Below are positions 11,676 through 24,634 of a DNA stretch of 64,000 bases, one piece after another. Both the position numbers and the translations under genes were made by a program. Source of the DNA: Cerrena zonata (taxonomy: Eukaryota > Basidiomycota > Agaricomycetes > Polyporales > Cerrenaceae); the NCBI GenBank assembly GCA_038087015.1, contig JASBNA010000005.1, positions 1,178,001 through 1,242,000 on the forward strand, given 5' to 3'. Each line of letters opens with the position of its first letter. The first letter of the stretch is position 1. The notes under the pieces were generated by a model. It saw only the letters and a list, made by a program, of their open reading frames with translations, was not told the origin of the DNA and searched no databases.

Positions 11676-14153
11676 ATCGGATTATCCTTTATAATGAAAC
11701 TAGAACAAACGGTGGCTGAAACTACGAGGCTTCGACGACTTGGATGTTCTGCAATGCTTTTCAGCGCCTGTTTGAATGATCGGCGGCTTACTAGATTAGG
11801 AAGGTGTTGATGTTCAGCTGTTCGACGCACACTGCATATGGTCCAAGATTGCAAATGTTCATCAAGGATTCTTGATTGCTACGCTTCAGTACGCAGCCTA
11901 TCCAGCTGGAGAAAAGATCTTCCGGTCAAATTCCTGCTTCGTCTATGATCTCAGAATTATGCCGCCGGCTGACACGTTCGCCACAGCTCGCAAACACGTC
12001 TCCCATGTCAACGATTGACCGTTGCTGAGAGGTATTGATACTCTTGATCATCCTGACAAACAAATAGCCGTGGCCGCAGACACAGCTGATAGACATAGCG
12101 TGGCAGAATGCGGCAGGGACGATAAAGTACGTTGGAAAGGCCGACAGTGACCGGCCGCGGTAGATTACTAGAGAAGTGTCTTATGGAGTTGGCACTGACT
12201 TTAAGTGAGACGATAACGGGGTCCCTGATGATCAACTTACCTCACAGCTCACTAAGGGTGATCGTCAATATGATATTATACGGCTTACCTCCAGAAGAAA
12301 CATCGTCGTGCTCATCTCAGGTACTTCTCATGCAGAATTGACGTTGGGGAGAAGTAGGCCGTAGCACATAAGCACTGCGGGGTGTGCAGGGACAGGGCTC
12401 TTGCATTTGATGTTTCTCGAACTTCTTGTATCGAACATACACTTAGCTAATACAACCATATCGTGATACAGAACGTCCTAGATATCCGAACCATTGAGGT
12501 AATGATGAACTTACATGTTCCCGCTCTATGAGGGCACTAGGCAGTGTGAAATAGGTTGGCGATTACATGGATGCGGGAACGGGAACCTGAACAGAAAAAA
12601 CAAGGATCGACCCATGTAGCGGGGGCGTAGGTCACTGTGTTTTCATACACATCGTTGGACTATTGTTTTGTTTGCCGGTTAGTTGTCAGAAGAGGAATGT
12701 TTGAAGTTCAAAACATAAATGGAGGGAATTGCTGTGGATGGATGCGAGCTGCTTGTTCGTTGTGGCTGTGCAATTCCTCCATTCTTCCAGAGGTATGTAT
12801 AATGAATGAACGAATGCGAGTCGGAGCCGATGTATTGTCGAGTTACCACCGAGGTCAAACACGGTATCGGAAACGGGAACGGATTTGATAGGGAAACATA
12901 ACTACAAATTACAGTAGTCATCGGGTTCATGTTTATTATTCTTGAATTCTGCGAAATTGAAAGAGAAACAAATACAGACTATTGCGGCACATAACGCCAC
13001 CGCGAGTGATGTTGGCACAGAGTACCGCAATCGTTGTAATGGAAGATCGGATTGTCGATTGCCCGTCTACGTGAAAAGGCGTAGTCTTGACTGGGAATTT
13101 GTAAATGTAATGATCAGCTTTTACTTTCACGACATCCATCTGCTCACATATACCACGGTTATCCGGGGATTAGAAATAAGGGTGCAAAGAAAGCGGTACC
13201 GCTAAATTGACAGCAACAGACAAGACAGTCACTGCATCGAGGAACAGTGGCAACAGTGATCAACGAGTTACGACGGGTGAGCGCAGTTCGGGTATGTCTT
13301 CAGTTTGTTAGATGAACGGTAATGCCCAAGCTCAAACGATACAACAGGAAACTCCGTGCCGACCAACGAAAGATGGGATGGGGGACAGACCGGAACAGCA
13401 ATCGCTGCAAAATCGCGATCCGAAGAACTGCGTCTTACTAGCCAACTGATAGGCCAACATTGATTGTATCAGTTTTCCTAGGACGAGGACAAGGGGTGTG
13501 AGTCACCCGGTTGCAAAAGAAAGAAAGAAGCGTGGAAGCAGTGTCCTGTATTCGAAACTCTGAGGAAGGCATTGACTCGACGAGGGGATGGGAGCAGCTG
13601 TGCGCTCTGGCAGACAGCTCAGACAGCCTGAGGATACCTGTCCCTGGGAATGAGAAAAACGTAAAAACGAATGAAAGTAGCCGTGAGTGTGGTGTCTATG
13701 ATCGAATATGCGCGCATTGCGCGGCCAGTTAGACGGTCGACCCGGCCGGGCGGATCTTCGTTCTCAGGAGTTTTCGATACGAAGATTCGTGTGCGTTCCA
13801 TGCATATCATCATGATAACCACAAGCTTGGCTTGTGTGTATGTCTTTGCTTTTTGGAATGACGGATGGGGTTGGAATTGAGGTTTGTACCAGTTGGAACA
13901 ACATTAAATCGGCCTCGCGTACGGAGGAACCGGCGACATCTGTCGGTTGCTGGGGTGCAAGATACCTAATCGGATCATCGGCAGGCGGTCGAAAATTAGT
14001 TGATTCCTCGAGACGGAAAGCGAAAATGGACTAGGTATGATAGCATACCCGCACTGGAACCTCCCCTTCAAAGAGTAAACCTGTTGTCATACCCATTCCA
14101 CTTAAAAAGACTCTCCAACATGTCTCTGGCTCCCCATCTCCTCTCCCACTTCA
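11676..14153. other. 2.5-kb divergent intergenic region, no gene recognised
   Basis: This separates the minus-strand FCF1 start from the plus-strand PAL start. Open frames of 60-85 codons occur on both strands, but none shows a known domain or joins to neighbours through credible introns. Promoters of both flanking genes must lie here. I cannot identify specific regulatory sites. Confidence 0.4.
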
Positions 14154-16978
14154 ATGACACCTCCTGCCCCTTCTTACGACATGCCTACTCACACAGATAG
14201 TCTCCCAACCGTCGGTGCTGCTACCCGCAAAGCCACCCTCCTCTCCGCGAATGATATTCATGTCGCCAATAGTCATGTTCATCATGTTCCCAAGCCTGCT
14301 GAACCCACTTTACTTTCGAAGTTCGTTCAAGCACATCATGAGCTCCAGGCTTACCGGTACGTCACACCCATCACCTGTTTCATATGTGTCTCATCCTTTT
14401 TCCCGTTTTTCCAGATCTGGAAAGCCAGTTGTCGTAGATGGAACCAGTCTTTCGATACCCGCCGTCGCGGCAGCGGCGCGTTTTGGTGCTTCAGTCAAGC
14501 TCGACGACTCACCACGGCTACGCGAACAAGTTCGCAAGAGTCGTCAAGCACTCGTTGCTAAAGTCAATGCGGAGACCAGTGTCTATGGTGTCAGCACTGG
14601 CTTCGGTGGTAGTGGTAAGTTGTTAAAAATATCTATTTCGATCTTGACTGTGTAGACGGCATTCCTATTTTTGGAGTGGCCATTTGTGCCATTTCTCAAT
14701 GCCGAAATCATTCGGGGTCGTTAGTGTATGCACTCCCTGTTCATGACCATGACCAATTATAATTTCTTTGAAATAATGTCCACATTAACGCTAACACCTT
14801 TTTCCATTTTTTTCAGCTGATACTCGTACTAGCGACACAACGAGCCTCGGTAATGCATTGATACAACATCAACAAGCTGGTGTGCTCCCATACGATACTT
14901 CATCCATCCCCGGTCCCCTTCCTCTCTCCGACCCTCTCACTTCTACTTCAATGCCAGAGTCATGGGTTCGCGGCGCCATTTTGGTCCGCATGAACTCCTT
15001 GATCCGAGGCCATTCAGGCATTCGATGGGAGCTCATCGAAAAGATAGGTAGTCTCCTAGAGGAAGACATTATTCCTCTCGTCCCCCTTCGTGGAAGTATC
15101 TCGGCCTCAGGAGGTAGGTTACTATTCAATACTCTTCTCATCTCCACCGCTGACTCTTCTGTATTATTTCTCTCTTCTTTATTCAGACCTTTCTCCGCTA
15201 TCATACATTGCAGGAACTGTCGAAGGTCTACCTTCTGTTCGCGTCTTCGACGGTCCTCGCCAATTCGGAGCCCGCAAGATTGTTTCATCGACAGAGGCTC
15301 TCGAAGCACATGGTCTGACACCTCTACCACTCTCCTCCAAAGAACATCTCGGTATCCTCAATGGCACAGCCTTCTCAACGTCGGTTGCCTCTCTGGCCTT
15401 GCACGATGCCGTTCATCTCGCCTTACTTTCGCAAGTCTGCACGGCGATGGGTACCGAAGCGATGCTCGGCGCTCAAGGCTCTTTCCATCCGTTCATTCAT
15501 GCTGTTGCTCGTCCTCACCCCGGACAGGTGGAGGTAGCGAAGAACATTCATGATTTACTGACAGACACTCAGTTTGCTGTCACTGCCGAGGAAGAAAAAC
15601 ACATTTCGGAGGATCAGGGCGAGCTGAGGCAGGACAGGTACCCTTTGAGGACATCCGCCCAATTTTTGGGTCCTCAAGTGGAGGATATTCTTGCCGCTCT
15701 CACTTCTGTCACTCAGGAGTGCAATTCCAGTACGTTGGGATGTTTATCTCTTCTCCGGAAGTTTTGTCCTGACAGATCTTCGCTATCTTATAGCCACCGA
15801 TAATCCACTTGTCGATGGTGAGACTGGCGAAATCCATCACGGCGGCAACTTCCAAGCCATGGCAGTCACGAACGCTATGGAGAAGACACGTCTAGCTTTG
15901 CACCACATCGGTAAATTACTCTTCGCACAATCAACAGAGCTAATGAACCCGGCGATGAACCGAGGTCTCCCACCTAACCTCGCTGCCACCGACCCCTCAA
16001 TCAACTATCACACGAAAGGGATCGACATTCACACTGCGGCCTATGTAGGTGAATTGGGCTTCCTCGCGAACCCGGTGTCCACGCACGTACAATCTGCCGA
16101 GATGCATAATCAAGCTGTCAAGTAAGTCTTCTCAACTTACTTCTTTGGTAATGGTCATTGACTAAGTTCGACAGCTCGCTAGCCCTGATTTCCGCCCGTG
16201 CGACTATCCAGGCTATTGAGGTTCTCTCCCTCCTCGTGGCTTCTTACATCTACACTCTCTGCCAAGCCCTTGACCTTCGCGCCCTCCAAGCCGAGCTGCA
16301 ATCAGGTATTGACTCTATCACCCGTTCACAGCTCTCACAATTCTTCGACTCCTACCTCTCATCCGACCAACTTGATCAACTATTCACCCTCGTTTCCCGC
16401 GCCATGGACCGCACCCTCGAAACCTCGAGCACCATGGACGCCGCTCCTCGTATGCAAAAAGTAGCTGGTGCGGCTATCACACCCATCGTGGAATTTGCCG
16501 CCGAGCATCTCGAGTTGGCTCCTGGTCTGACCAAGGTTGCGGAGTTCAGAACAAAAGTGGCCGGTGAGTGCCAGGCGTTGATTGAGGAACTGAGGAGGGC
16601 GTATTTGAATGGAGAGAGGGGGGATGCACCCGCTGCGCTGTTCCTTGGGAGGACAAGGCCGGTGTATGAGTTTGTGCGAGTGACACTGGGAGTAAAGATG
16701 CACGGGAAGGAGAACGCAGAGAAGTTCAGTAAGGGACTTGGTGTAGAGGATGGCTCGATTGGGGGAAACATTTCACTGATCTACGAGGTGCGTTTTGTTT
16801 CATCTCACGTTCACCCCAGGCTGTGTATACTGATTATGATATTCTATCACAGGCCATCCGAGATGGAAAGATGCAAGATGTTATCGTCGGTCTCTTTGAC
16901 TCGAGGGTTGCATACGGATCGACTGCAAGCAACGGCACGCGGTCGATCTCTCATCTCTTCTACTGCAGCTACGACTGA
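14154..16978 (+). CDS. PAL: Phenylalanine ammonia-lyase
   Basis: Converts L-phenylalanine to trans-cinnamate and ammonia; in fungi it serves mainly aromatic amino-acid use and phenylpropanoid formation. Seven exons (14154-14356, 14415-14614, 14817-15113, 15187-15729, 15794-16121, 16175-16787, 16853-16978) give about 769 residues, close to the usual 700-770 for fungal PAL. The Tyr-loop reads [17 protein letters not shown], followed by [15 protein letters not shown] and [20 protein letters not shown]. The MIO cofactor triad Ala-Ser-Gly is in [20 protein letters not shown], with an intron immediately after it. Downstream are [20 protein letters not shown] and [11 protein letters not shown], as in the PAL/HAL superfamily. 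The active-site selectivity position cannot be judged by eye, so PAL versus tyrosine-accepting PTAL stays open. The start at 14154 is the first ATG in the exon-1 frame; an in-frame ATG nine codons on is possible. Confidence 0.95.
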
Positions 16979-18227
16979 TCGATGATACCTGTGCATCCTG
17001 TATGATAATCCATTATTTGAACATTGTCTTCTATTCTCGGTGCATTCAGATTTGTGGGCATAGAGTTCTCGTGTAGCCAATACAATTATTTATGTATCTC
17101 TTTCATAAACAATACAATAACACTCTCAATTCAGTACTCATATTGCTTCCATGTGTTCAGTGGTTCTCACATTGCATGACCTCGGGGCTGTTATGAATGC
17201 TTTACTTCGTCTTGTGCACGCCGAGGTTTGGATGGAACTATTTGGAACTATGTAGAGTAATACATTTCGGTACCGCAGTGCGAAGGAACAACATTTGGAC
17301 AATCTTGGGGATCTCGGGAAAGTATTTAAAGATGATTGGTGGACATTTTGCATCAGTCCGCTAGGCCAAAGACTCCCGGCTGTTGATATGATACTCCTAC
17401 TTACACGCTATAACTGGTCTCAACTTGAATGCGTAAATTTGCTCCCTAACCACGTCCAAGATAATTCCGAGTCCGCCATTCTCACGGAAGATCACACTTA
17501 ATAGGGAAAACCATATCGTTTCTGTACTCAATGAACGGCACCTATCCCGTTATCCTACTCAACATCTCGAATCATCTCTGTTTTTCCGTTCTATGTACTA
17601 CCTCTACCCCACAAAGGACTTGCCATATCGGGCATGCCACTTTCCTAATTCGTTAAATTCAATTTTCATGACTTTGGCACCGATGTTTCCTGGGCCCACC
17701 CGTCGCAAACTATATGATTTGTATTACAGCTCTTCTGAGTGAGTATTTTCTCATCTATCGAACGCAGACTCCTAAAGAATGAATGAGACGTTTTCATGAT
17801 ATACCAGGAATTCCTCCAACTATAGGCAAGTCGACTCCGTTGAGCAGCGGATGTTCTTATACTTATTTGCAAATTCATGGCGCTCAGCACATGCACGAAT
17901 GATTTGCCTTGATAAGGCCGAATTTTTCTCTCAGCCTGTCTATGGGTTGAACCCCTTCTTATCTCACCACCTCCCCGATGTTCCTCCTTTCTCCACTGCG
18001 AATCTTCGCAGACAACCCAACTAAGGACGTTCCGCCTTGTCAGATAAAATGACTCGGCCGACCCCATCCCCACCGTCCCCAACACTAGACTTGCCAAATG
18101 AGGGAGGGCACAAATTTATGGGCGCTATAGAAGTCATAGTCATAGTTCGAGTTGGAGTCAGACAACTATTTTGCAGATTGCCAGTGCACTACCACCATTT
18201 CCTAGAGCTCGTTGGCTCGTTACAGGA
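16979..18227. other. Intergenic between PAL and CPA2
   Basis: PAL 3' end and CPA2 promoter region. No credible gene was found. Short open frames of 60-140 codons on either strand lack recognisable domains. Confidence 0.45.
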
Positions 18228-21200
18228 ATGGGTCTCCTGCGACTGCAGTCGTCAATAGCTCTTCGACAATGTCTCGAAGCAGCTCGATTACCTCGGGGAT
18301 TTTCTCGTAAATTCCACATCTCGCGCCCCACTAGGTTTGCACTTGCACCTACGAAACCGGTGCATGCTATTGCTCGTGCTGCCGTCGGAAACTATGGCGG
18401 TGATGGCGAAGGAGAAGACGAAGAGCATGTGCTCAACTCCCCCTCTGAGTTGGCACGCAAGATCTCTTCGAAAGTCCTCCCCAAGATTCCTCGACCGGAC
18501 GTGAAAAAGGTTCTCATCGTCGGAAGTGGTGGTCTCAGTATCGGTCAAGCGGGAGAGTTCGATTACTCTGGCTCCCAGGCTTTGAAGGCTCTTCGTGAGG
18601 AAGGCGTCGACGCTGTCCTCATTAACCCCAACATTGCGACTTGGCAGACGTCTCATGAATTGGCTTCGGAAGTGTACTTCTTGCCCATTACCCCGGATTA
18701 TGTGGCCTATGTTCTGGAGAAGGAAAGGCCTGACGGTATCTTGCTTACTTTCGGTGGTCAGAGTGCTCTGAACGTTGGTATCGAATTGGACCGTATGGGT
18801 GTATTGGAACGTCTCGGAGTTCAAGTACTGGGTACACCTATCAGGACTTTGGAGGTTTCAGAGGATCGTGATTTATTCGTTCAGGCTCTCAAGGGTGAGC
18901 TGGCGTTCTGAGTACCATATCCATACTAGTGCTCACCAAAATCGGTTTTAGAAATCGATATCCCCGCGGCTCAATCTACTGCCGTGTCATCAGTTAATGA
19001 TGCTCTCGCGGCGGCAGAGAAAGATTGGCTACCCTGTCATTCTGCGTTCCGCTTTCACTCTCGGTGGTCTTGGTTCAGGTTTCGCAAACGACGCTGATGA
19101 ACTTCGTGATCTTTCGGCTAAGAGTTTGTCTCTCAGTCCTCAGGTTCTCATTGAGAAGAGTATGAAAGGTTGGAAGGAATTGGAATATGAGGTCGTTCGT
19201 GATGCTGCTGATGTATGTGTGCTTTCACGTTTCCCTTGTTTTCTGTCGATTGACTCCTCGTGCAGAACACTATTATTTGCTGCAACATGGAGAACTTCGA
19301 CCCTCTCGGTACACACACTGGTGACTCGATCGTTGTTGCTCCCTCGCAAACTCTCCCTGATGATGAATACCACATGCTGCGATCGGCTGCTCTCAAGGTT
19401 ATCAGGCATCTCGGTGTCATTGGTGAATGTAATATTCAATACGCACTTAACCCAACGTCTCGCGAATATTGCGTTATCGAAGTCAACGCTCGTCTCTCTC
19501 GGTCTAGGTAAGCCCTTTCCATTTATGTTGTTATTTACATCATTGAACTCTTGAATCCAAAGTGCTCTCGCTTCAAAGGCTACCGGTTACCCTCTTGCGT
19601 ACACAGCTGCCAAGATTGCTCTCGGACACACTCTCCCTGAACTCCCCAATGCTGTCACCAAGACTACGACTGCTTGCTTCGAACCTTCTCTCGATTATAT
19701 CGTTACGAAGATTCCCAAGTGGGATTTGGCCAAGTTCTCGTCTCAGGTTAACCGCGAGGTTGGCTCTGCTATGAAATCCGTCGGTGAGGTTATGGCTATC
19801 GGACGCACTTTCGAGGAAAGTTTGCAAAAGGCTATTCGTCAAGTTGACCCTAGGTGGAAAGGCTTTGAGGCTTACATTCAACCGGAAGATTTGGATAAGG
19901 CTTTGAGCCAACCTACGGATATGAGGTTGTTTGCTATTGCTTATGCGATGTTCAACAAGAACTATACCGTCGATCAGTTGCACGACTTGACCAAGATTGA
20001 CAAGGTATCGCTTATTCATACGTTGTCTGAGGATAACGGACGCTGACACATCTCTCTAGTGGTTCTTGTACAAGATTGACAACATCGTCCAAACCGTCTA
20101 CGCTCTCAAGGAAGCCGGCTCCGTTTCTAACGTCGACCATCAGCTCATGAAGCACGCCAAATGCATGGGTTTCTCGGATTCACACATCGCTGATCTCGTT
20201 TCCTCCAAGGAAGATACCGTCCGTGCTCACCGTAAATCTCTCGGCATTACTCCCTTCGTCAAGCGTATTGATACTCTCGCGGCTGAATACCCTGCACACA
20301 CCAACTACCTTTACACTACTTACAACGCTTCTGAACACGATGTCAAGTTCGATGACAACGGTACTATGGTCTTGGGAAGTGGTGTATACCGTATTGGAAG
20401 CAGTGTCGAATTCGATTGGTGTGCTGTTACCTGCGCTAGGAAGCTCAGGGAGATGGGCAAGAGGACTGTCATGATCAACTACAACCCTGAAACGGTCTCG
20501 ACTGATTTCGATGAGGCTGATCGTCTTTACTTTGAGGAGTTGGGCTATGAGCGTGTCATGGATATCTATGAACTCGAACAGGCTCATGGTGTCATTGTCA
20601 GTGTTGGTGGTAAGTCAATTTCCGTGATGTCTTTCTACAGGATGAAACTTAATCCGGATCTGTAGGTCAATTGCCCCAAAACATCGCTCTTCGTCTCAAG
20701 GATAACGGTGTCAATGTCCTTGGTACTGACCCTGCCAAGATTGACAATGCCGAGGATCGTCACAAGTTCTCCCAGATTATGGATAGTATTGGTGTTGATC
20801 AGCCGCAGTGGACCGAAGTTACCTCTGTGGATGCGGCCAAGCAGTTTGCTGACCGTGTTGGGTGAGTTCTTCACATCTCGCAGGCAATAGTCTATTTGCT
20901 GAACTATGTTTAGCTACCCTGTTCTCATCCGTCCTTCCTACGTACTCTCTGGTGCGGCCATGAATGTTGTTTACGCCGAGGCTGACTTGGAACACAACTT
21001 GACTGCTGCTGCGGACGTTTCCCCTCTTCACCCCGTCGTCATTACCAAGTTCATCGACAACGCACAAGAAATCGATGTCGATGCCGTTGCATACCAGGGC
21101 AAACTACTCCTCCACGCTATCTCCGAACACGTCGAAAACGCCGGTGTTCACTCAGGTGATGCCACCCTGGTTCTCCCACCTTTCTCTCTCGACGAAGACG

Positions 21201-22223
21201 ATATGCTGCGCCTAAAGCAAATTGCTGAGAAGGTTGCGGCTGCTTTCGAGATCTCAGGACCTTTCAACATGCAAGTCATTCGTAAGCCAGCTGACAACCC
21301 CAGTGAGGAACCGGAATTGAAGGTCATTGAATGTAACCTTCGTGCCTCTCGATCCTTCCCATTCGTTTCTAAAGTGCTCGGACACAATTTCATCGATGCG
21401 GCTACATCTGCTATTGTTGGACAGGACGTTCCCGAGCCTGTCGACGCCATGGCTGAAAAACGAGACTACACGGCGATCAAAGTATCTCAGTTCTCATGGA
21501 CCCGTTTGGCAGGAGCTGACCCCTTCCTTGGTGTTGGTGCGTATCTCTATCTCTAAAGTGCAACCGTACTGTGGTGTAATTCTCCGGTCACTAATGACGT
21601 CATCCTTTTTCACAGAGATGGCCAGTACCGGAGAAGTCGCAAGCTTTGGCAAAGATATTCATGAGGCATACTGGGCGTCCCTCCTCAGTACCACTGGATT
21701 CAAGATTCCCAAAGCCAACAGCGGTGTGCTTATCGGCGGCGATATCACCAAGCCGGAGATGAAGAGCATCTCGAAGACGCTGACTAACTTGGGCTTCAAA
21801 CTCTACTGCTCCTCCCCCGAGGTGGAAGAGTTCATCAACGATATTCCCTACGTCAGCGCGAAGCGTATCTTCTTCCCCACTAGGGATAAACGAAAGCTCC
21901 GTGAGGTGTTCGATGAGTATGATATCCAGTGTGTCATCAACTTGGCTAAGGCCCGAGGCAAGTCTGCTGTCGATGAGGATTACGTTGCTCGCCGGTAGGT
22001 CCTTTTGGTTATTGACCCAACCACTGCGTTTTCTGACGTAGTACATCCTTGCAGAAACGCTGTAGACTTCGGTCTCCCACTCCTCAACAACGCTCGCTGC
22101 GCTCAACTCTTCGTTGACGCTCTTGCGAAGAAAATACCTCAAGGAGGTCTCAAAAATTACACCGAGGGAAAGATTCCCTCGGAAGTTCGCTCCTGGCGTG
22201 AATTCGTCGGCAAGCGAGCATAG
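18228..22223 (+). CDS. CPA2: Carbamoyl-phosphate synthase large subunit, arginine-specific, with one frameshift
   Basis: Catalyses glutamine-dependent carbamoyl phosphate synthesis for arginine, with the small subunit Cpa1. Nine exons (18228-18894, 18952-19212, 19266-19507, 19563-20004, 20060-20609, 20666-20861, 20914-21536, 21616-21994, 22055-22223) encode about 1175 residues, the right size. Two ATP-grasp halves are clear. The first starts with [20 protein letters not shown] and [13 protein letters not shown], with [14 protein letters not shown] and IIECNMENFD-type segments (here [17 protein letters not shown]). The second has [40 protein letters not shown] and [17 protein letters not shown]-terminal MGS-like domain follows ([13 protein letters not shown]). 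No ATCase or GATase domain is fused, so this is Cpa2 rather than Ura2. Residues 1-50 are basic and hydroxylated, so mitochondrial import is possible. One extra A in the AAA at 19020-19022 breaks the frame inside an otherwise perfect exon 2. Confidence 0.93.
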
Positions 22224-22396
22224 ACTTCATATCTACTATTCATTGTCCCGTTGATCTATAGACCTTCGCATCTTGTAATAAAAAGTATTCGTACTTGATA
22301 TCCATTGCTGTACTTGTACTCGTACAGAGTAGTAATACAAACACTGACCCCCGTTAAATGCATCTATTTCCCTTGTATTCATTCTTGTACCCTCGA

Positions 22397-24065
22397 TCAT
22401 GGAAGAAGGTCTTCAGATGTGCATAGTTCACCGACGTTGAGCTCCTTTGGCCGTTCGCCCGACCTGGAGAGATCGTGCAATGCTCGTTGTCTATCCAGTG
22501 CGAATTTCTGAACGAGAGTAGGGTTCAAGTTTGTCTTCTATAAGGTCAGCAACGAGACTACCAATAGTGGGCAAGAACTAGATAGCAGCACAATGACATG
22601 AGTGGACGAATGAAATAGTCCATTTCGTAGGACTCGCCTTGTAAGCGTGACCACTGCCGGAAGTTGCTAAGACAAGACCTTGATCTGTTGGGTGCCGACT
22701 TATTATCCAATCATCGTCCGGGGAGTCCGTATACCTGAACCACATGATAGATATAACACAACTCGGATAGGACCTTGAAAGATACTCACCAACACATTCG
22801 TGTCCCGCTAAAAGGCTTTTCTGCTAGCTCTGGATAAACCGATCGCAAGTTAGATCTGATTGTCTGTAGAACGTCTTTAGGTATACGGAGACCGTTTTCG
22901 CCATGCGAGAGAGATGTTCTAGGTGTGGATACTTGACGGTGAGATGAATCACTAGGAGGTGCTTGAGTGAACGTATGTCCAGAACAATGAATGGCCATTT
23001 TCACGATGTTGTCGTCGTTTGGCTGAGGAGTAGCATGAGATAAACCAATAACGAGCTAAATATTTGAGGGTTCGGAGAGCAACTTACCGGGAACATATAG
23101 AAGCCAGTCTGGAAGTCGAGGAATACTGGACACTTCCTATACTTGTCACCCTCTTCGACAGTGAGTTGTATGGTAGCAACACTCTGGCTAGAAGATCGTT
23201 CAATATTTTTTCGAGCACTATTTCAGTTGAGCATTGCCGACCGAAACATACCCAGTAGCAAGACACTTCTCTCCGAGATCAAGATCGGGGAATGCAGATG
23301 CAGTCCAGGATCCCGACGCAATAATGACCGAGTCGGCTTCATACGAAGAGCCGTCGGCGCACCTGAACACCGCATGTTTTGCCATCCTTTTGGATCAGAT
23401 TGGAGACTGGCTTCGCAGGAAGAACCTTCCCACCAAGTGATTCAACTTTCGATTGCAAGAGTCGTACTCCCTGAGCGGCGAAGGCCCATCCACCATCACG
23501 GTTGAGGTACCCAGACATGCCTTCAAAGGCTGCAGTTTTGACGTCACTCGGAAAGCATGAGCGAATAGCTTCGGAAGTATCTAAGGAATCGATGCGAGAA
23601 CCAAATGAAACGTCGTTCTCGTATGCTTTGTCGGCGTACGATACGCTCCCTGAACCGATAACAACAACACCAGATCTATAAATTTATGGTATGATAGTCA
23701 GGGCGTTTCTCTTGAAGGGACGGAATGTGAAGACTCACTCTCGGTAAGTATCTTTCCATTCGTCGGTATTCTTCCATTCGGCGATGGCATCCAGAGCAAG
23801 CTTGGTGTAGAATTTGTCTGCATATGAACTTCGGACAACTGTGCGAAGGTAGAGTAGGTCATGGTTGTTATCAAGGGACAGGCCATTTGTACTTTTACTC
23901 ACTCTTATTGATATCTGTACTGGCGGCATCGGGTGCAGGGAGGATCGGCGACCTATCGAGTATAGTAACGGATGTAAATCCTCTTCGTAGGAGGTGAAAA
24001 GCAGTCGACAAGCCGAAGCATCCTGCCCCGACGATTACGACCTTTGCGTCTGTTTTGGTTGCCAT
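22397..24065 (-). CDS. Covalent-FAD amine oxidase (fructosyl amino acid / sarcosine oxidase family), two frameshifts
   Basis: An FAD-dependent DAO-family oxidase. Seven exons run from 24065 down to 22397. The N-terminus has the dinucleotide-binding GxGxxG in VVIVGAGCFGLSTAFHLLRR. The middle has GMSGYLNRDGGWAFAAQGV and ADSVIIASGSWTA. The C-terminal part has the motif RMCWYTDSPDDDWIISRHP, whose Cys sits where this family bonds FAD through the 8-alpha position, then LVLATSGSGHAYK/FLPTIGS. The exon-6 donor is GC (AAG|GCGAGT at 22637). Two single extra bases interrupt conserved sequence: one G at 23362-23363 (GVQ|CADGSSYEAD) and one C at 22521-22523 (KLEP|TLVQKF). Both are short homopolymers in a gene otherwise under constraint. 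The substrate (glycated amino acid, saccharopine or N-methyl amino acid) cannot be read from sequence. The gene is convergent with CPA2, with only about 170 bp between the stops. Confidence 0.85.
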
Positions 24066-24634
24066 TTGATAGAGCCTAATTCCTCGAGATTTAGGAATGT
24101 AATCCAAGGGTGAGTATGTAAGGGTATTTTAGTTAGACCTTAGAGATACAATCGGACTTCCGAACGATTATCCGTCATTTTAGGATATGACTCAGACCTA
24201 GATTCCTTGATCTATTGATCGGAAGGATTCGAAAGTTCGGCGCAGCCATGACTGGGGTCCCGGATGATTGGTGTATTACAGTAAGTCGGTGCTGTCATTA
24301 TGCCTTCAACCTGAAGGAAGACAGCGAGTCCAAGATCACTGCAGAGTAGTGCTTGACCGTTACTATTTACCATGACCCACTAATCATGATGACCTGTCCT
24401 GATCGATCGAACTTCAAACTCACGCCGGCTTAAATAGGTAACTTAGTATGTCACAGGCTGGTGCTCAAGGGCTTGTGTAACATCGATTCGGTGCGATACT
24501 GACCAGTATTAGCGTTCGTACAATACTATGAAATAAATTCAGTAAGACAAAAGAAATACAGATATTTTAAGAGACACTATCACAATAACTTGAAATCGGG
24601 TATACGAGAAGGAAATGATAAAGAAATAGTGAAC
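24066..24634. other. Intergenic, no gene seen
   Basis: Upstream of the FAD oxidase and downstream of the SAP-like gene, both minus-strand. No open frame here shows conserved sequence. Confidence 0.5.

Noticed and set aside
18900..19030. An intron explaining the CPA2 frame change
   Set aside because: Any GT-AG pair here would delete the [11 protein letters not shown] segment, which matches the family; a one-A indel explains it with no loss.
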